Shown here: piece by piece, positions 8,886 through 18,262 of the stretch | Layout: each line of letters begins with the position of its first letter | How positions within the stretch are numbered: the first letter of the stretch is position 1 | Assembly: GCA_040754075.1 (NCBI GenBank) | Contig: JBFMDH010000042.1 | Coordinates: 1 to 59,741, forward strand | Direction of reading: 5' to 3' | DNA length: 59,741 nt | Source of the DNA: Acidobacteriota bacterium | Lineage (GTDB): Bacteria > Acidobacteriota > Blastocatellia > UBA7656 | The notes under the pieces: generated by a model | The model's database searches: none | What the model was told of the DNA's origin: nothing | The model's input: the letters and a program-made list of their open reading frames with translations, nothing else | Translations under genes and position numbers: made by a program

Positions 8886-9101
8886 CGAATGCTACCTGCT
8901 GAAACTTGAAATGGGATGCGGACTTCAAGAACGAAAAATTCCTTAAAACGTCATTACAGGTCAAAAAGTGTAAGAGTCAAATCCGCAACCCGTCAACGAT
9001 GAATCATCACCGTTTGATTCAAGTGGCGTCAGGTTGACATGCCAAGCATCGGTGAATTACGGTTAATCGCTAATCATTTAAATTCAAATTCAGGATAGAT
9101 G

Positions 9102-10796
9102 ATGAATAAAAAAACTTACGCCTCGTTGGTTAGCTTACTGCTCATCACGCTTTTTGTTGTTTCCAATTTTTCACTCGCAACCCAAAATCGAAGAGCCAAT
9201 GAAAGAGCCTCTACAGTCGTTTCGGCTAAACCGAAACTGGTTTTGGTGATTGTCGTTGATCAGTTCCGTTACGATTTTCTCGAACGGTTTGCAGACCTTT
9301 TGGGCAGAGATGGGTTTCGCCGATTGATTGAAGGCGGGGCGTTTTTTACCAATGCCAATTATGATTATGTGCCAACTTATACCGCGCCGGGACACGCTTC
9401 GATTTTTACCGGTTCGGTTCCCGCGCAAAACGGCATTGTCGGCAATAATTGGTTCGACCGTGAAACCGGAAAAAATCGTGTGATGGTTTCCGACCTCAAT
9501 GCCCGTTCGGTTACGATGAAAGGCATATCCGAAACCCCAGGTTCTTTCAGTCCAAGAGTGTTAATCGGCACCACTATCGGCGACCAGATACGCTTGTCGA
9601 ATAATTTCAAATCGAAGGTCATCGCAGTCTCGCAAAAAGACCGCAGCGCCATTTTACCCGGCGGACAAAAGCCGAACGGCGCTTTCTGGTATCAAGCCAG
9701 CGACGGGACATTTATCACCAGTGATTATTATGCAAGCGAACTTCCGGCTTGGGTCAAAGCGTTCAACACCAATACCCGCCCGGATAAATATTTCAATATG
9801 AAATGGGAACTTTCTGCGAAGCCGGAAATCTACAGCCGAGCGCAGTCGCAAAATCTGCCGATACAGAAATCGCCGCTCGGAGATAAATTTCCCTATGCGA
9901 TGAATGCCGGAGAAGCTAAACCGACCGGCAAGTTTTATTCGGCATTTGAATATTCGCCTTATGCATCGGAACATCTCGCAGAATTTGCCGAAGCGGCAAT
10001 TGACGCAGAGAAATTGGGCGAGGACGAGTACCCCGATTTATTGAGCGTCAGTTTTTCTTCACCTGATTTAATCGGTCATGCATTTGGCCCCGACAGCCGT
10101 GAAATTGTCGATACCTATATTCGACTCGATCAAACTATCGCCGGATTGTTGAATTTCATTGACCGCAAAGTCGGACTCGCCAACACCGTGATTGCCGTTA
10201 CCGGCGACCACGGCGTTTGTCCTGTCCCTGAATATGCCAAATCCGTCGGCTTTGATGCCGACCGCATTCCCGGCACCCGGTTGATTGAAACGGTGAACAA
10301 AGCCTTGACCAAAAAATTTGGTGAAGGGAAATGGGTACAGGCTTTTGTGAATGACCAGCTTTATCTCGACCCGAAAGTTATCGCTCAATATAAAGCTGAT
10401 GCGTCCGAAGTTGAGCGAAGCGCCGGTGAAGCTGCAATCACCGTGCCCGGTGTGGTGAATTTTTTCACGCGCACCCAAATTACAGAAGGCGACTTGCCGA
10501 CCACGCCCATTGGTCGGCGGGTGATGAACGGATTCAATCGCAAACGTTCAGGCGATGTCTGGATTATTGCCAAACCATTTTATTTTTTTATGGAAGGCAC
10601 ATTGCCAACCACACACGGTTCACCATACAACTATGATACCCATGTGCCGATTATCTTCTGGGGCAAATCCGTTCAAAAAGGACGTTTTTCAATCGACTGC
10701 GCGCCCTCGGATATTGCTCCGACACTTGCCTCAATCCTTGGCGTCGAAATGCCCTCAAATCGGGTTGGACGGGTATTGCCTGTGCAGGATAAATAG
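9102..10796 (+). CDS. pafA: PafA-type secreted alkaline phosphatase
   Basis: A 564-residue phosphomonoesterase of the alkaline phosphatase superfamily (type I phosphodiesterase/NPP branch). A signal peptide is followed by LVLVIVVDQFRYD (metal-ligand Asp), then YDYVPTYTAPGHASIFTG, in which the Thr before APGH is the nucleophile characteristic of PafA/NPP enzymes. Later metal ligands are visible in SFSSPDLIGHAFGPDS, VTGDHG and THGSPYNYDTHVP. It probably releases phosphate from organic phosphomonoesters outside the cytoplasm. ATG 9102 is preferred to ATG 9099 because AGGA is then better spaced. It is followed at 8 bases by a TPR gene. Confidence 0.88.
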   Translation: MNKKTYASLVSLLLITLFVVSNFSLATQNRRANERASTVVSAKPKLVLVIVVDQFRYDFLERFADLLGRDGFRRLIEGGAFFTNANYDYVPTYTAPGHASIFTGSVPAQNGIVGNNWFDRETGKNRVMVSDLNARSVTMKGISETPGSFSPRVLIGTTIGDQIRLSNNFKSKVIAVSQKDRSAILPGGQKPNGAFWYQASDGTFITSDYYASELPAWVKAFNTNTRPDKYFNMKWELSAKPEIYSRAQSQNLPIQKSPLGDKFPYAMNAGEAKPTGKFYSAFEYSPYASEHLAEFAEAAIDAEKLGEDEYPDLLSVSFSSPDLIGHAFGPDSREIVDTYIRLDQTIAGLLNFIDRKVGLANTVIAVTGDHGVCPVPEYAKSVGFDADRIPGTRLIETVNKALTKKFGEGKWVQAFVNDQLYLDPKVIAQYKADASEVERSAGEAAITVPGVVNFFTRTQITEGDLPTTPIGRRVMNGFNRKRSGDVWIIAKPFYFFMEGTLPTTHGSPYNYDTHVPIIFWGKSVQKGRFSIDCAPSDIAPTLASILGVEMPSNRVGRVLPVQDK

Positions 10797-10804
10797 TATT
10801 CAGG

Positions 10805-12991
10805 ATGTATAAAGAAATGAGCCTTTCCAGCAAAAAAGTTTTATCCGCTATTTTGTGGATGATAATCGTTTTCACGGGTTTTATTTCAGTCGCTCAAAAT
10901 AAAAAAGGAGCAACTAAACCCGCATCAAAGCCGCAGGCAAAACCTGCGGCGAAACCGCCTGCCAAACCCGCGACCAAACCCGCGACCAAAGCACCGGCAA
11001 CCACTACGGTTAAAAAACCGCCGGTCGATACGGTGACGTTGGATGTTTCCAGTCCCGATGCCTTAGATAAAATTCGCGCCTTGCCAACCGCACCGGAACG
11101 TATCGCGGCGCTTGAAAAATTTATCAATGCCCAAAAAGGGAATCCGGTCGAAGGACAGGCGCGGGAACTGTTGATGCGCGAGTATGCCTTGCGGGGCGAA
11201 CAATCGTTAAGGGAGGGCAGCCCGGAACTCGCCGCCAAAGATTTTAAAGCGGTGCTGCGAAACGCCCCTGAACCCATCACCGATAGATTATTCGACCAGT
11301 TTATTTTTCCGATGCCCGTCGCTATGAGCGCTTTTGGGTATCGAGAAGAGTCGGTTGATTTGATGAAAGCCTTTGAAAAACGTTTTGAGAGCGACGCCAA
11401 CCGTTTGGTGCAAATCGGCTTTTTTTATGTGCAAATCGAAGCGCCACTGGAATCTGTACGGGTAATGGAACAGGCGGTAAAACTGGCTTCACAGGATCAT
11501 CGCGTTCATAATGCGCTCGGCAATGCTTACCTCATCAATTTACGATTGAATGATGCGTTGGCGGAATTTGAAAAGGCAATTGAACTTGATCCCAATGATG
11601 AATATGCCAATCTCGGTATCGCGCATTTATCACGCGCCTTTGGCGACTATGAAAGGGCGGCGGATTTTTACCGCAGGCATTTGAAAATCAAAGCCGAGGA
11701 CGCAGAGGCAACCGGAGGACTGGCGATTACCTTACTGGCTCAGGGGCAGGAGAGTCAGGCAAATCGAATGTTGCAAATGGCTTTGCAATATGACCCGAAC
11801 AATTATTCGATCATGCTGCAACAGGCATTTTTCTATTTGAATAAAAAGAAGCCGGCGCAGGCGCGACCGTTTATTGAACAGGCGGCAAAACTGGTGCCGC
11901 GATTCGCCTGGGCATTTATTGCCAAAGCCAATGCTGATGCACAGGAAGGAAAATTCGGTGATGCGCTCGCAACCATTCTGCAAGCCCAACAACTCGGACA
12001 ATTTGCGACCTTGAATTTCGAGGTCGTCAAAGGATTTATGATGGTTGATGGCTATGATCAAGCCATCGAGGTGATGAAAAAGAATTTTACCGTTACTAAT
12101 GAAGGCGAATTTGAAACCGTGCTTGGCGGGGTTGCCAAGGCGCGTTCACAACGCCTCGATTTATTGATTGAACGCGAAAGACAAGCGGTTTTGTTTTTAA
12201 ACGAAAGCCCGACGACGGCTTTGCAATTCAAACTTGCCGAGGCATTGGGACGAATCGATAAATTTGTTCAAATGGCTACGGACGCAAAAAAACAGGCGGG
12301 ACAGAAAAAAAACTCATCGTCTGGTAAAGCGAGCGCGAATGCCAATAAACCCGTTCAGCAAGATTTAACCAACGTCACCCGTCCGCGCAAAACAACTGAA
12401 GCCAAAGATGACCCGAATGCGCCGCTCAATGCCGGGGCGGATGCGACGCTTCCCGGAATGACCGAGTTATTAAAGGCGATTACGACATTCACTTCACTTG
12501 ATGACGGTCGTCAGGCATTTCGTATGGTTTGGGTTGCCAGGAAACTTACCGAAGCCAATATCGCGCTTGATGCTGCGGAACAATTGGCGAGACGTGGACT
12601 CGCGTTAGCCGAAAGCGCCACCGAACCGGATAATTCGATGCGCGATGCGCCGATTCTCGATAGGGACGGAAGGCGAGCGGTATTTTCAGGGCGAGCTTAT
12701 GATGCGCTCGGTTGGGCATTGTATAAAAAGAGTGAAAAGCGTGCAGCTATCGGAGCCTTGACCAAAGCTGTTGAAGTTTTTTTGCCGAGTGCTGAAAGGA
12801 AGAATGCCTTTTGGCACCTTGCGGTGGTTACTGAAGATGTTGGCGACGAAAAAAATGCTCTGGATTTTTATATCGCGAGTTATGATTCGACAGCGCCGAC
12901 CGCAAAGGTTAGAAAAACTCAAATCGAAGTGCTTTATAAAAAACTAAATGGGTCGCTAACCGGACTTGATGAAAAACTGAGGCAGCAGTAG
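10805..12991 (+). CDS. Secreted TPR protein with Lys/Pro/Ala-rich linker
   Basis: A 728-residue protein. A signal-type hydrophobic N-terminus (residues about 10-30) is followed by a low-complexity linker of KPAxKPxAKP repeats (about 33-75), such as occurs next to the cell wall or as a flexible tether. The rest contains TPR-like helices, clearest at about 215-330 (AHNALGNAYLINLRLNDALAEFEKAIELDPND) and again near the C-terminus. TPRs bind other proteins. It stops at TAG 12989-12991 immediately before the ATG of the histidine-phosphatase gene, so the two are co-transcribed. A second ATG at 10817 is an alternative start. Confidence 0.85.
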   Translation: MYKEMSLSSKKVLSAILWMIIVFTGFISVAQNKKGATKPASKPQAKPAAKPPAKPATKPATKAPATTTVKKPPVDTVTLDVSSPDALDKIRALPTAPERIAALEKFINAQKGNPVEGQARELLMREYALRGEQSLREGSPELAAKDFKAVLRNAPEPITDRLFDQFIFPMPVAMSAFGYREESVDLMKAFEKRFESDANRLVQIGFFYVQIEAPLESVRVMEQAVKLASQDHRVHNALGNAYLINLRLNDALAEFEKAIELDPNDEYANLGIAHLSRAFGDYERAADFYRRHLKIKAEDAEATGGLAITLLAQGQESQANRMLQMALQYDPNNYSIMLQQAFFYLNKKKPAQARPFIEQAAKLVPRFAWAFIAKANADAQEGKFGDALATILQAQQLGQFATLNFEVVKGFMMVDGYDQAIEVMKKNFTVTNEGEFETVLGGVAKARSQRLDLLIERERQAVLFLNESPTTALQFKLAEALGRIDKFVQMATDAKKQAGQKKNSSSGKASANANKPVQQDLTNVTRPRKTTEAKDDPNAPLNAGADATLPGMTELLKAITTFTSLDDGRQAFRMVWVARKLTEANIALDAAEQLARRGLALAESATEPDNSMRDAPILDRDGRRAVFSGRAYDALGWALYKKSEKRAAIGALTKAVEVFLPSAERKNAFWHLAVVTEDVGDEKNALDFYIASYDSTAPTAKVRKTQIEVLYKKLNGSLTGLDEKLRQQ

Positions 12992-13774
12992 ATGGCGCGC
13001 GAAAATAAAAACCCGCAAAAATGGCCGAACGTGATATGGCTCGTAAGGCACGGTGAAAGCGCCGGTAATATCGCCAGAGATCAGGCAGAAGCTCAGGGCG
13101 ATTTATACATTAATCTGGCGCATCGTGAGATTGATGTGCCGCTTTCGCAACTTGGTGAACGGCAAGCCATCGCCCTCGGTAAATGGTTTGCCACGCTTCC
13201 TGATAAGCAAAAGCCGACAGTGATTTTAACCTCTCCTTACCTTCGCGCCCGCGAAACCACGAATCTGGTTTTGGCGAATTCAAGTATCGACATCAAAGAC
13301 ATTTCTTTTGTCATTGATGAACGGTTGCGTGAAAAAGAATTCGGGATATTCGACCGCCTGACTAAAAATGGCGCTCATCAACTTTACCCTGAGCAGGCTG
13401 AGACTCGGACTTTGCTCGGCAAATTTTATTATCGACCGCCGGGGGGCGAAAGCTGGTGTGATGTGATTCTGCGGCTGCGCAGTGTCATTGATACGATTAC
13501 CCGCGAATATCGCCGCGAACGGGTTTTAATCGTTGCGCATCAGGTGATAGTGAATTGTTTCCGTTACCTGTTTGAACGATTATCTGAAGAACAAATTCTT
13601 GCAGATGACCGGAAAGAAGATATTGCCAACTGTTCGGTTACTGCATATGAGTTCGATAGGACACTCGGTAAAAAAGGAAAACTGGCGTTACGTTTATACA
13701 ACTCGATTTCTCACCTCAAGGAAGCGGGGGAACCTGTGACCACGAAAAAAGACATCCCTATTGCTCCAAAATAA
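12992..13774 (+). CDS. Histidine phosphatase (phosphoglycerate mutase-like) family protein
   Basis: A 260-residue cytoplasmic protein with the catalytic RHGES motif near residue 18 (WLVRHGESAGN), the second conserved histidine region VAHQVIVNCF and the TSPYLRARETT segment. These are the phosphohistidine site and its partners in the histidine phosphatase superfamily. The protein is longer at the N-terminus than a minimal cofactor-dependent mutase. The substrate is not predictable. It follows the TPR gene without a gap and precedes truB by 26 bases. Confidence 0.88.
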   Translation: MARENKNPQKWPNVIWLVRHGESAGNIARDQAEAQGDLYINLAHREIDVPLSQLGERQAIALGKWFATLPDKQKPTVILTSPYLRARETTNLVLANSSIDIKDISFVIDERLREKEFGIFDRLTKNGAHQLYPEQAETRTLLGKFYYRPPGGESWCDVILRLRSVIDTITREYRRERVLIVAHQVIVNCFRYLFERLSEEQILADDRKEDIANCSVTAYEFDRTLGKKGKLALRLYNSISHLKEAGEPVTTKKDIPIAPK

Positions 13775-13800
13775 TTTTTTCTCTACTCTTTATTGCAGCT

Positions 13801-14745
13801 ATGGAGGGTTCATTAATTATCAATAAGCCGGAAGGCTGGACCTCTCACGATGTGGTTGCCAAACTCCGGCGCATCTTGGAGACCCGTAAAATCGGGCATA
13901 TCGGAACGCTCGACCCTTTCGCCACAGGCGTGTTGGTGGTCTGTGTTGGCAAAGCGACAAGACTCGTACAATTTCTCGTGGGATTAGATAAATCCTATGA
14001 GGCAACCGTTCGTTTAGGGTTTGCCACCGATACGCAGGATTTAACCGGGAAACCTATTACACCTTTTCAATCATCCGATGCGTTGAGAACGGATGAAATC
14101 AAGCTCGCCTTGAAAGAAATGATTGGCATTCAAATGCAGATACCTCCTATGTTTTCCGCTAAAAAAGTGGAAGGCGTGGTTTTGCATAAAGCTGCCAGAG
14201 CCGGAAAAACAATCGAAAGAGCGCCTGTTAAAATTGAAGTGTTTCACATGGAATTAATGGATGAAAAAATCAGAAACAACCCGGATGGCACCAGAGAGTT
14301 CGATATATTCGTGCGCTGCTCATCGGGTACTTATATCAGGACATTGGCGCATGACCTGGGAGAGAAACTTGGAACCGGCGCACACCTTGCGGCATTAAAA
14401 CGAACGGCTGTTGGCGATTTTGAATTGCAGGACAGTTTAACGCTCGATGAGGTGGAGGCAAGAAAGCGTAATGGAACCTTGATTTTAAAATCACCATCTG
14501 AAACGGTGAGTCATTTGCCGGAATGGGTTCTTGATGAATCGGCAATTCCTCCTTTATTAAATGGAAGGGAGGTTGTTGTGCCAAAAGAAGTTTTGAAAAA
14601 CCAATGGGAAAGTGGAGCCGAAGAGATTTTTATTCGGGCGTGTGATAAGCAAAACCGTTTGCTTGCCATCTGTGAATATGATGTGGAAGGTGAAAAGATT
14701 AAACCCCGCGTTGTACTCGAACAAAATCAGTTTGCAGGAGGTTGA
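13801..14745 (+). CDS. truB: tRNA pseudouridine(55) synthase
   Basis: It isomerises U55 of tRNA T-loops to pseudouridine. The protein has 314 residues and the family signature INKPEGWTSHDVVAKLR at the start, followed by GHIGTLDPFATGVL with catalytic Asp38. RCSSGTYIRTLAHDLG, a conserved segment further on, is present, and the C-terminal 70 residues resemble the PUA-type tail. The stop codon overlaps a TTGACA hexamer. No strong ribosome-binding site is seen before ATG 13801. Confidence 0.97.
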   Translation: MEGSLIINKPEGWTSHDVVAKLRRILETRKIGHIGTLDPFATGVLVVCVGKATRLVQFLVGLDKSYEATVRLGFATDTQDLTGKPITPFQSSDALRTDEIKLALKEMIGIQMQIPPMFSAKKVEGVVLHKAARAGKTIERAPVKIEVFHMELMDEKIRNNPDGTREFDIFVRCSSGTYIRTLAHDLGEKLGTGAHLAALKRTAVGDFELQDSLTLDEVEARKRNGTLILKSPSETVSHLPEWVLDESAIPPLLNGREVVVPKEVLKNQWESGAEEIFIRACDKQNRLLAICEYDVEGEKIKPRVVLEQNQFAGG

Positions 14746-14773
14746 CAGATGGGCTTGCGTGGCGTGCTATAAT
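14742..14773 (+). promoter_or_regulatory. Promoter upstream of the prkA operon
   Basis: A perfect TATAAT (14768-14773) is preceded by TGC, an extended -10. A perfect TTGACA lies at 14742-14747 but with a 20-base spacer, so the -35 assignment is weaker. It overlaps the end of truB and is followed by a 130-base leader and GGAGG before prkA. Confidence 0.6.
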
Positions 14774-14904
14774 CCAGCCAGAATAAATTTGGTTTAGGTG
14801 GTTGAATAAATCCCTTCTCTTAGGCAAGAACGATTAAAGCCGTGACTCTGTTTGCCCCGTGAAGTTAGCGGCTTCTGACCCCAGAAACGGGACGGAGGTG
14901 TATT

Positions 14905-17900
14905 ATGGGCGAAGGTAAACTTAATATCAGTGAATTGCTAGAAGCGCATCGTCGGGACCGAGATAAATTGGCCTGGCAAGGAACCTTCAGAGACTATTTT
15001 GAATTGATTTCCCAAAGCCCGATTCTTGCAAAATTATCGCACGCAAGAATCTGTGACATGATTTTGGATGCCGGCTTTGAAAAGATAAATGAAGGTTCGA
15101 GAGATGAAATCATCCGATATAATTTTTTCAGTGAAGAGTTGTTTGGCATCGAAGCGCCGATCCAACGGATTGTCGAATATTTCAAATCGGCGGGACAGCG
15201 GTTGGAAGTCCGTAAGCGTATTTTACTGTTAATGGGACCGGTTGGCGGCGGTAAATCGACGATTGTGACGCTGTTAAAACGCGGATTGGAGCAATATACC
15301 CGCACTGAAAAGGGGGCGATTTTTGCCATTAAAGATTGTCCAATGCATGAAGAACCGCTGCATTTGATTCCTGCGGAACTGCGGCCTGAAATTGCCAAAC
15401 ACTACGGCATCTATATCGAAGGTGAACTTTGCCCACAATGTCGCTATAACCTTGAGAATGTTTATAAGGGGCGGCATGAAGATATGTTGGTTCACCGGAT
15501 TATCTTTTCGGAAAAAGAGAGAATCGGCATCGGCACATTCGCGCCATCGGATCCAAAATCGCAAGATATTACCGAACTCACAGGGTCAATCGACCTGTCA
15601 ACCATTGGCGAAGTCGGTGTCGAATCAGACCCGCGGGCTTATCGCTTCGATGGTGAATTGAATATCGCCAATCGCGGGTTAATGGAATTCGTGGAAATGC
15701 TCAAATGCGTGACGCCGAATGCCTACATCGCCACCGAACAGGGGTTATTACAGATTGGCGAGATTGCTCCAACTACGCCTGTGCATCATCAGGACTTCGC
15801 TTTTGAGATGAAGTTGCAGACCCGGTTCGGCGTGCAACAGACTTCACACATTATTTACAACGGCAAAGCAAAGACTATTCGCTTGCGAACTCAAAAAGGT
15901 TATGTGATTGAAGGCGCTCTGGAGCACCGGGTATTGGTGCGCGACGAGTCAGGTAAGTTGGATTGGAAAGCCCTAAAAGATATTGTATCGGGAGAACAAA
16001 TTTGCTTGAGCCGTAATAGCCTTTGGGCAAAGGTGTCGCCTGCATTGGAGGCATACTTCCCAAATGATTGCAGAAAATTGCAGAAGACATTCCCGAAATT
16101 CATGGATGATAATTTAGCCAAATTGCTTGGCTACTTTGTTGCCGAAGGCTGGTTCCTGAAAGGCGAACGAGGGAAAGATTACGGAATCGGTATCTCCAAC
16201 CAAAGCCCCGAAGTCGCCGATGATTTACAAAAGATAGCTGCCGCTCTTGGACTGAATCTGGTTTCCGGCGGAACTGGAAGGTGGCACATCTGGAATCACG
16301 AACTGGTTGAACTATTCCACAACTTTGGAGTGACTGGTCGCCGCGCCAACGAAAAACATATCCCGCAAATTATTCGTCGTTCGCCAAAAGAAATTGTCTC
16401 AGCGTTTCTGCGAGCCTACTTTGATGGGGATGGAACAGTGACCAATTTGATTAGTTGCACGACGGCTAGTGAAATTCTTGCCGAGCAATTGCAGTTGCTG
16501 TTGTTAAATTACGGGATAATTTCCAAACGCCAAAAGGTATTTAATCAAAAATACCAACGCGACTACTTTGCTGTACAAATTGACAGCAAAAACGCGGAAA
16601 TTTTTATTCGTGAAATCGGTTTTGGCATCGCTCAGAAGCAGAATGCTGCCAAACGGTTGTTAGAAAAAAAACGCACCGCACACCGCGACGGTTTGCCAAA
16701 TACTCAGCCCCATTGGGCGGGTTTGCATTCAGGTTTGAAAGCGTTTGCGGCAACCGCGCAGGCTACGACCGGCGTAACCTATCATCAACGGCAAGGGGTT
16801 CGGCAAATTATTGGCGATACCAATTATGAACAGCTTTGGCGATTTTCCAGCGGTGCGGCGGTTCCTTCTTATGCCGCAGCGCAATCCGTTGTTGATGCGA
16901 TTAAGCCTTTTGTTGATATTCCTGTAGATATTCACGAAGGCATAGACACCTATTTCTTCTATGACAAAGCTAAGGACATCAGCGAAGGATATGACGACCT
17001 CTGGGATTTTTGTGTTCCCGAAGGGCACACTTACATCGCTAATGGTTTTGTCAATCATAATTGCGATGAGAAGTTTCTCTATAGCCTGCTCACCCTCAGT
17101 CAGGAACAGAGCATCAAGACCGGCAGGTTTGCGATGATTTATGCCGATGAAGCGATTCTTTCGCACACCAATGAAAATGAATACAGTTCGTTTGTGGCAA
17201 ATCGCAAAAGCGAAGCGCTGCAAGATCGCATCATCATGATTAAGGTTCCCTATAACCTGAAGGTCACTCAGGAAGAGCGGATTTATGAAAAGCTTTTGAA
17301 TCAATCTGAAGTTTTGAAAAACATTCACATCGCACCGAATACCTTGAAGGTTGCGGCAATGTTTGCCGTGATGACGCGACTTGAAGAACCCAAACGCGCC
17401 AATATCGACATTGTCAAAAAGATGAAACTTTATGACGGCGAAGATGTTGAAGGATTCAAGTTAAAAGACGTTCGCGAATTGCAGGAGGAAGCTATTCGCG
17501 AGGGAATGGATGGCATCAGCCCGCGTTATATTATCAACCGTTTGTCGAATGCTCTGGTGAAAGATAACGTGAAGTTCATTTCGCCGATTGATGCGCTGAG
17601 GGCAATCAAAGACGGGTTCGACCAGCACACCGGAATTTCTCCTGACCAGAAAGAGCGTTATTTGAATCTCATCTCGCAGGCGCGACGCGAATATGATGAG
17701 ATTGCCAAGAAAGAGGTGCAAAAGGCGTTTGTCTATTCATTTGAGGAGATGGCGCGTGGGCTTTGCAATAATTATCTCGATAACGTCGAAGCCTATTGCA
17801 ACAAAGAACGCATGAAAGACCCGATTACTGAAGAAGAGATGGAACCGGATGAGAAATTGATGCGGTCTATCGAAGAGCAAATCGGCATCAGTGAAAATGC

Positions 17901-18186
17901 CAAAAATACTTTCCGCCAGGAAATTTTAATCCGCATTTCGACCTATGCGCGGAAAGGAAAGCCCTTTGAATATCAATCTCACGAGCGTTTGAAAGAAGCG
18001 ATTGAGAAGAAAATTTTTGCCGACTTGAAAGATGTTGTAAAAATTACAACCTCTGTCAAAACGCCGGACGCAGACCAGTTGCGCCGTATTAATGAGGTGA
18101 TTGACCGCCTGGTTACTCATCACGGTTACACCGTGGATAGCGCAAACGAACTTCTCAATTATGTCGGTACGCTGCTGTCAAGGTAG
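14905..18186 (+). CDS. prkA: PrkA family serine protein kinase with an in-frame intein
   Basis: The ORF codes for 1093 residues; the host protein without the intein would be 641 residues, the normal size for PrkA/YeaG. PrkA is an AAA+-like Ser/Thr protein kinase of the stress/stationary-phase PrkA-YeaH-SpoVR system. The host part shows the N-terminal PrkA domain with GPVGGGKST (Walker A) and the RxxNRGLMEFVEMLK segment, then CDEKFLYSLLTLSQEQ, which is where the intein is inserted. The intein is residues 268-719 (nt 15706-17061), between Lys267 and Cys720. GGAGG lies 8 bases before ATG 14905. It is first in an operon with yhbH and spoVR. Confidence 0.95.
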   Translation: MGEGKLNISELLEAHRRDRDKLAWQGTFRDYFELISQSPILAKLSHARICDMILDAGFEKINEGSRDEIIRYNFFSEELFGIEAPIQRIVEYFKSAGQRLEVRKRILLLMGPVGGGKSTIVTLLKRGLEQYTRTEKGAIFAIKDCPMHEEPLHLIPAELRPEIAKHYGIYIEGELCPQCRYNLENVYKGRHEDMLVHRIIFSEKERIGIGTFAPSDPKSQDITELTGSIDLSTIGEVGVESDPRAYRFDGELNIANRGLMEFVEMLKCVTPNAYIATEQGLLQIGEIAPTTPVHHQDFAFEMKLQTRFGVQQTSHIIYNGKAKTIRLRTQKGYVIEGALEHRVLVRDESGKLDWKALKDIVSGEQICLSRNSLWAKVSPALEAYFPNDCRKLQKTFPKFMDDNLAKLLGYFVAEGWFLKGERGKDYGIGISNQSPEVADDLQKIAAALGLNLVSGGTGRWHIWNHELVELFHNFGVTGRRANEKHIPQIIRRSPKEIVSAFLRAYFDGDGTVTNLISCTTASEILAEQLQLLLLNYGIISKRQKVFNQKYQRDYFAVQIDSKNAEIFIREIGFGIAQKQNAAKRLLEKKRTAHRDGLPNTQPHWAGLHSGLKAFAATAQATTGVTYHQRQGVRQIIGDTNYEQLWRFSSGAAVPSYAAAQSVVDAIKPFVDIPVDIHEGIDTYFFYDKAKDISEGYDDLWDFCVPEGHTYIANGFVNHNCDEKFLYSLLTLSQEQSIKTGRFAMIYADEAILSHTNENEYSSFVANRKSEALQDRIIMIKVPYNLKVTQEERIYEKLLNQSEVLKNIHIAPNTLKVAAMFAVMTRLEEPKRANIDIVKKMKLYDGEDVEGFKLKDVRELQEEAIREGMDGISPRYIINRLSNALVKDNVKFISPIDALRAIKDGFDQHTGISPDQKERYLNLISQARREYDEIAKKEVQKAFVYSFEEMARGLCNNYLDNVEAYCNKERMKDPITEEEMEPDEKLMRSIEEQIGISENAKNTFRQEILIRISTYARKGKPFEYQSHERLKEAIEKKIFADLKDVVKITTSVKTPDADQLRRINEVIDRLVTHHGYTVDSANELLNYVGTLLSR
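15706..17061 (+). other. Intein with LAGLIDADG endonuclease (in PrkA)
   Basis: A 452-residue intein. It begins with Cys1 (CVTPNAYIAT) and ends with ...IANGFVNHN, followed by Cys+1. Block B is IEGALEH (His74). The endonuclease has two LAGLIDADG helices: LAKLLGYFVAEG (about 137-148) and VSAFLRAYFDGDG (about 231-243), with acidic Glu147 and Asp240. The splice residues Cys1, His-Asn and Cys+1 are all intact. Residues about 330-400 are an extra segment of unclear role. The intein is homologous to the one in spoVR in the same operon (see findings). Confidence 0.92.
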
Positions 18187-18215
18187 CAGCAGTGCCGGTT
18201 TGTCTCCATTAACAA

Positions 18216-18243
18216 GCCCGCACGTTCCTTTGAATGTGCGGGC
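18216..18243 (+). promoter_or_regulatory. Hairpin between prkA and yhbH
   Basis: GCCCGCAC (216-223) pairs perfectly with GTGCGGGC (236-243) around a 12-base loop, followed by ATCATTTTA. The U tract is poor, so this may be an intercistronic attenuator or an RNase-processing stem that sets relative expression of prkA and yhbH, rather than a full terminator. Confidence 0.55.
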
Positions 18244-18262
18244 ATCATTTTAGGAAAACATT

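Noticed and set aside
9034-9063. TTGACA upstream of the PafA-type gene as a promoter
   Set aside because: No acceptable -10 hexamer at 16-18 bases (TTACGG or TACGGT only).
14742-14747. TTGACA as a certain -35 box for prkA
   Set aside because: The spacer to TATAAT is 20 bases, too long for a standard promoter; only the extended -10 is firm.
16729-17328. 199-residue minus-strand reading opposite the PrkA intein junction
   Set aside because: Antisense to the intein and PrkA; no family signal.
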